A DNA stretch of 64,000 bases, from positions 496,001-560,000 of the forward strand of contig PERO01000020.1 of the NCBI GenBank assembly GCA_002928875.1, read 5' to 3'. Position numbers and translations under genes: made by a program. Shown in pieces: positions 60,135 through 64,000 of this stretch (its first letter is position 1; each line of letters opens with the position of its first letter). Below the pieces are notes generated by a model, which worked only from the letters and a program-made list of their open reading frames with translations, did not search any database and was not told the DNA's origin. Source of the stretch: Methylobacterium sp. (lineage in GTDB: Bacteria > Pseudomonadota > Alphaproteobacteria > Rhizobiales > Beijerinckiaceae).

Positions 60135-61874
60135 TCAATAACCGATTGCTGCCGTTCCGCGCTGGCGCGGATCGGCCGCGCCCTGCAGCCAGCCGCCCTG
60201 CAGCAGGATGGAATTGGCCGAGCCCGAAGTCGCGCCGGGCCGAACATTCTGCCCGCGCTCGGCCAGCAGCTTCAGCGTGTCGGGCGAGAGGCCCGGCTCG
60301 ACCAGCAGCGCATCCGGCTTCCATTGGTGGTGGATGCGCGGCGCGGCCACCGCCTCGGCGAGATTCATGTCGAAATCGATGACGTTGGTCACGACCTGCA
60401 GCGTGGTCGAGATGATGCGGCTTCCACCCGGCGAGCCCGTGACCATGAACAGCTTGCCATCCTTGAACAGGATGGTCGGCGTCATCGAGGAGAGCGGCCG
60501 CGCGCCGGGATGCACCGAATTCGCATCCGACCCCACGAGCCCATAGGCATTCTGCGCACCGGGTTTTGCGGAGAAATCGTCCATCTCGTTGTTCAGCAGC
60601 ACGCCCGTTCCCGACGCGACCATTCCCATCCCGTACGAGAAGTTGAGGGTATAGGTGTTCGCGACCGCGTTGCCCTCCGCATCGACCACCGAATAATGCG
60701 TGGTCTGGTCGCTTTCATGCGGCAGCGGGTCGCCGGCCTTGATGTCATCGGCCTTGGTGGCCTTCGCGAGATCGATCTTCGCGCGCTGCTTCTCGGCATA
60801 GGCTTTCGAGGTGAGACCCTTCACCGGCACCTTCACGCGGTCGGGATCGCCGAGGAAGGTCGCGCGGTCGGCATAGGCGGGCTTCATGGCTTCCGCCAGG
60901 GCATGAAGGCTCGCCGCCGAGCCCGCGCCCATCGCCTTGAGATCGTAACCCTCGAGAATGTTCAGGATCTGCACCAGATGCACCCCGCCCGAGGAGGGCG
61001 GCGGCATGGAGGCGAGGGTGTAGCCGCGATATTTGCCGGTGACGGCCGGACGAACCACGGCCTTGTAATTCGCCATGTCCTCGACGGTCATGATGCCGCC
61101 CTTCTCGCGCACCGCGGCGACGATCTGCTCAGCCACGCGCCCCTTGTAGAAGGCATCCGGCCCCTGCTGGCGGATCGCCTCCAGCGTGCTGGCGAGGTCG
61201 GCCTGGACGAGCGTCGCGCCACGCGACAGGGGCTTTCCATCCTTCGCGAAGATCGCCATCGAGGAGGGAAACTTGCTCATCCGCCCCATGGCAGAGGGCA
61301 GTGAATCGGCGAGGTCGTCCTCGACGGGGATTCCCTCCCGCGCGAGCTTCGCGGCAGGCTCGATGAGCTGCGCGAGCGTGAACTTGCCGGAGCCATATTT
61401 CTCCACCGCCAGCGCCATGCCGCGCACCGTGCCCGGCACGCCGACCGAGAGGCCAGATTCGCGCGACTTCTGTGGATCCGGTTCGCCATTCGGGCCAAGG
61501 AACATGGTGGGCGTGGAGGCTGTCGGCGCGATCTCCCGATAATCGATCGCGACCGTCTCGCCGGTCTTTGCGAGATGCACCAGCATGAAGCCGCCACCGC
61601 CGAGATTGCCGGCGCGCGGCAAGGTGACAGCCAGCGCGAAACCGACCGCCACGGCGGCATCCACCGCGTTGCCCCCGCGCTTGAGGATGTCGACACCCAC
61701 GGCGCTCGCCAGCCGCTCCTGCGAAGCAACCATGCCGTTCTGCGCGAGAACCGGCAGCAATCGGGCGTTCTGCGCGATGATGGGGGGCGCGTTGGGCGGG
61801 GCCGCCTGTGCCCAAGCGACACTGATGCTGCCAAGACCGATGACGAGGCCTGCCAGAGCCGGATGCATGCGCAT
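60135..61874 (-). CDS. ggt: Gamma-glutamyltransferase
   Basis: A 579-residue periplasmic Ntn-hydrolase that cleaves glutathione and transfers the gamma-glutamyl group. ATG 61874 with GGGGGGAA starts a signal peptide ending near VAWAQA (residue 24). The precursor is cut before Thr391 in TTHYSVVDAEGNAV, which becomes the catalytic N-terminus; the position equals that of E. coli Ggt. Other marks are GGNAVDAAVAVGFALAVTLPRAGNLGGGGFMLVH, the GSPGGSRIISTTLQ oxyanion segment and PPSSGGVHL. It is convergent with the DUF1223 gene. Confidence 0.96.
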   Translation of the reverse strand: MRMHPALAGLVIGLGSISVAWAQAAPPNAPPIIAQNARLLPVLAQNGMVASQERLASAVGVDILKRGGNAVDAAVAVGFALAVTLPRAGNLGGGGFMLVHLAKTGETVAIDYREIAPTASTPTMFLGPNGEPDPQKSRESGLSVGVPGTVRGMALAVEKYGSGKFTLAQLIEPAAKLAREGIPVEDDLADSLPSAMGRMSKFPSSMAIFAKDGKPLSRGATLVQADLASTLEAIRQQGPDAFYKGRVAEQIVAAVREKGGIMTVEDMANYKAVVRPAVTGKYRGYTLASMPPPSSGGVHLVQILNILEGYDLKAMGAGSAASLHALAEAMKPAYADRATFLGDPDRVKVPVKGLTSKAYAEKQRAKIDLAKATKADDIKAGDPLPHESDQTTHYSVVDAEGNAVANTYTLNFSYGMGMVASGTGVLLNNEMDDFSAKPGAQNAYGLVGSDANSVHPGARPLSSMTPTILFKDGKLFMVTGSPGGSRIISTTLQVVTNVIDFDMNLAEAVAAPRIHHQWKPDALLVEPGLSPDTLKLLAERGQNVRPGATSGSANSILLQGGWLQGAADPRQRGTAAIGY

Positions 61875-61985
61875 GTGACGTTCCCCCCGCTGATGAGAGG
61901 GGAAGGCTAGACCCATCGAGCGGGCCTTGTCGATCCGCTTCGGACGCGAATTTTTAGCCCAGGGGTCAAGAGACCGCGAGGCGCG

Positions 61986-62843
61986 TCAGCGCGGGCCGGC
62001 GGGTATCCATTCCACGCCGGGCGCGCCCTGTCCGCCACCCGGCCGGCGCGCGGCCTCCCCTTCGGGAGGCAGGGCCCGCGTCGGCGCGACGGCGAAGCTC
62101 TTCGTCCATTTCAGCGCCTTGTAATCGAAACCCGATTCGATCGTCGGCTTCACGATCGCGAAATAGGGCGAGATGTCGAAATCGCGCGGGGTATAGAGCG
62201 AATGGTGCCGGATATGCAGGATCTCGCGCCGGGCATAGCGCGATTTCACCTTGCGGCGGCCATCGACCGTCTCGACGCGCGGCAGGATCGGGTAGCGCAC
62301 GGACTGGAAGGCCTCCGCGATCAGCGTCGAGCAGATCGCGCGGCTCGGGTCGCCCGAACCGAGCGCCAGCATGCGCCGGCGCCAGCGCGTGGGAACCGGC
62401 ATCGGCACGAGAAAGCGCATCAGATCGAGCACGTTCTTGACATCGTAGCCATGGCCGAGCCGATCCTTCAGGAAGCCGATCACCCGATCGAGATCCTCGG
62501 CCTTCAGCGCCACGGGGCGACAGATGCGCAAATGCGTGTTGCGATATTTCGAGAGCGGCGAGGAGACGACGCCCTCGCTCATTTCGGCCTCGATCAGCAC
62601 ATGCGGCTCGCCATCCGGCTCCGTGCGCCCGAGGCAATCGCCGACATAGATCGCCGAATGCGACCAGGTGGATTGCGTGAGATACTTGATGACCGAGGAA
62701 ACGCGGATGTTGCCTTCGACAAGCACCACGTCGCCCGGCTTCAACACCGCGGAAAGCACGGCGAAATCGGGAGAAACCGCTGGCTCATAGCCCCGGATCG
62801 GCTTTTCCAGAAAGCGCGCGATGGCACGGCCCAGCAGGTTCAT
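61986..62843 (-). CDS. YiiX-like permuted papain-fold (NlpC/P60-type) hydrolase
   Basis: A 285-residue protein with the YiiX/YebB permuted NlpC/P60 fold. The catalytic His lies in TQSTWSHSAIYVGD and the Cys in SRAICSTLIAEAFQ, in the circularly permuted order. GDVVLVEGN and GHGYDVKNVLDLMRFL belong to the core. Substrates are likely lipids or peptidoglycan-linked esters/amides; unproven. The last 35 residues are Pro/Gly-rich and look disordered. No signal peptide is clear. Start at ATG 62843. Its promoter region of 143 bases lies before rlmN's stop. Confidence 0.85.
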   Translation of the reverse strand: MNLLGRAIARFLEKPIRGYEPAVSPDFAVLSAVLKPGDVVLVEGNIRVSSVIKYLTQSTWSHSAIYVGDCLGRTEPDGEPHVLIEAEMSEGVVSSPLSKYRNTHLRICRPVALKAEDLDRVIGFLKDRLGHGYDVKNVLDLMRFLVPMPVPTRWRRRMLALGSGDPSRAICSTLIAEAFQSVRYPILPRVETVDGRRKVKSRYARREILHIRHHSLYTPRDFDISPYFAIVKPTIESGFDYKALKWTKSFAVAPTRALPPEGEAARRPGGGQGAPGVEWIPAGPR

Positions 62844-62986
62844 GGCGCATTCCCCTCGAGTGTTCCCTCGATGAATGCCCTCACGCTACGGCGCGGATCT
62901 TTACGAAAACGCTGCCGTTAGCGGCCTCGCCCCGCCATTTCCATGCTGAATGCGGATTAACTTTACACGAATCTGAACGACCGGGT

Positions 62987-64000
62987 TCAGTCCGCGCCGA
63001 GTGCCAGCTGTTCTTCGAGCATCAGGCGTGCGCGGGCGCGCATCTTCTCGGTGTCGCTCTTCAATTGCCCGCAGGCCGCGAGAATGTCTCGCCCGCGCGG
63101 CGTGCGGATCGGCGAGGAATAGCCGGCGGAGAAGATGAGGTCGGAAAAGCGCTCGATCTGCTCCCAGTCCGAGCATTCGTAGATCGAGCCCGGCCAGGGA
63201 TTGAAGGGGATGAGGTTGATCTTCGCCGGCACGCCCTTCAGCAGCTTCACCAGCGCGCGCGCCTCCGCGAGGCTGTCATTCACGCCCTTGAGCATGACAT
63301 ATTCGAAGGTGATGCGCCGCGCATTCGAGACGCCGGGATAATCGCGGCAGGCCTGCAGCAACTCGGCGATGTTGTATTTCTTGTTGATCGGCACGAGCAC
63401 GTCACGCAGCGGATCATTCGTCGCGTGCAGCGAGATCGCGAGCATCGTGCCGGTCTCGGCGCCGAGCCGCGCGATCTCCGGCACCACGCCGGAGGTGGAA
63501 ACGGTGATGCGGCGCTTGGAGAGTTGCAGGCCCTCGGGGTCGGTCAGCACGCCGATCGCGTCGCGCACGTTCTCGTAATTGTAGAGCGGCTCGCCCATGC
63601 CCATGAAGACGATGTTCGAGACGAAGCGCCCGCCATCATCCGGCACGAAGGCGCCTTCCGGCGGGGTGCGGCCGGGATAATCGCCGAGCCGGTCGCGCGC
63701 GACCAGCACCTGGCCCACGATCTCGCTGGCCTCAAGGTTGCGCACGAGCTTCTGCGTGCCGGTGTGGCAGAAGGAGCAGTTCAGCGTGCAGCCCACCTGC
63801 GAGGAGACGCAGAGCGTGCCGCGATCCTTCTCGGGGATATAGACGCACTCGACTTCCGCGCCCTTGTCATGGGCGGAGCGGGAGGGAAGCCGCAACACCC
63901 ATTTGCGCGTTCCATCGGCCGAAACCTGCTCGCGCACGATTTCCGGGCGCTGGAGCGTCGCATGGGCATCGAGGAGCGCGCGCAGCGTCTTCGCGACATT
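62987..64000 (-). CDS. rlmN: 23S rRNA / tRNA adenine-C2 methyltransferase RlmN (5' end outside window)
   Basis: A radical-SAM methyltransferase that makes m2A2503 in 23S rRNA and m2A37 in tRNA. The frame is open to the right edge, and residues before [10 protein letters not shown] ([17 protein letters not shown]) fit the family, so the true start lies beyond 64000; about 337 residues are inside. The radical-SAM motif [13 protein letters not shown] is present, followed by [43 protein letters not shown] and the catalytic C-terminal Cys in [10 protein letters not shown]. The gene is intact as far as seen. Confidence 0.96.
   Translation of the reverse strand, partial: NVAKTLRALLDAHATLQRPEIVREQVSADGTRKWVLRLPSRSAHDKGAEVECVYIPEKDRGTLCVSSQVGCTLNCSFCHTGTQKLVRNLEASEIVGQVLVARDRLGDYPGRTPPEGAFVPDDGGRFVSNIVFMGMGEPLYNYENVRDAIGVLTDPEGLQLSKRRITVSTSGVVPEIARLGAETGTMLAISLHATNDPLRDVLVPINKKYNIAELLQACRDYPGVSNARRITFEYVMLKGVNDSLAEARALVKLLKGVPAKINLIPFNPWPGSIYECSDWEQIERFSDLIFSAGYSSPIRTPRGRDILAACGQLKSDTEKMRARARLMLEEQLALGAD

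Overview
This 64 kb window is GC-rich core chromosome from an alphaproteobacterium, most likely of the order Hyphomicrobiales (Rhizobiales). The reasons are the linear TCA-cycle block mdh-sucCD-sucAB-lpdA, an F1 operon (atpHA-GDC) with no F0 genes attached, ccmABCDG divergent from acnA, hexR-zwf-pgl, the block dapF-mtaB-ftsY-yciB, an Omp19-like Inh lipoprotein, and strong G/C third-position bias that leaves long spurious antisense frames over many genes. I cannot name a genus from sequence alone.

Layout. 1-3 kb: the end of putA and an exported beta-barrel protein. 3-9.4 kb: an AT-rich DUF2971 gene, then the F1 ATP synthase genes with an Ohr/OsmC peroxidase gene between atpG and atpD. 9.7-14.5 kb: priA, xerC and two membrane proteins (DUF4337, DUF1624). 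14.5-24.5 kb: malate dehydrogenase, succinyl-CoA synthetase and the 2-oxoglutarate dehydrogenase complex, with a cupin gene and an SDR gene among them. 24.5-32.8 kb: a TetR regulator coupled to zapE, the Inh lipoprotein, a MAPEG protein, sdhCDAB, DUF167, cytochrome P460 and YggT. 33-41 kb: tRNA-Ala(CGC), a chemoreceptor, pgl-zwf-hexR, hmgA and a dienelactone-hydrolase-like gene. 41-45.4 kb: rplS-trmD-rimM-rpsP-ffh with an AT-rich ORF between rpsP and ffh. 45.7-48.5 kb: an AT-rich NYN-domain gene preceded by a strong RNA hairpin, an exported GyrI-like protein and an exported phytase/esterase-like protein. 48.6-56.2 kb: dapF-mtaB-ftsY, an FAH-family hydrolase, yciB and ccmABCDG. 56.5-64 kb: acnA, a Tat-exported DUF1223 protein, ggt, a YiiX-like hydrolase and the partial rlmN.

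Functionally the window carries much of central energy metabolism: a nearly complete oxidative half of the TCA cycle (aconitase, OGDH, SCS, SDH, MDH; citrate synthase, isocitrate dehydrogenase and fumarase are not seen), F1-ATPase, cytochrome c maturation, the pentose-phosphate/Entner-Doudoroff entry and proline and homogentisate catabolism. It also holds the co-translational export machinery (ffh, ftsY) and translation factors.

I see no CRISPR array, prophage, transposase or obvious biosynthetic cluster. The accessory signal is three solitary AT-rich genes (DUF2971, a 123-codon ORF of unknown function, and the NYN gene), each placed tightly against an essential operon. There is also a family of GTCAT...ATGAC palindromic repeats that fill gaps inside operons and abut Shine-Dalgarno sequences. 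These, and the Ohr gene inside the ATP synthase operon, are the best leads.
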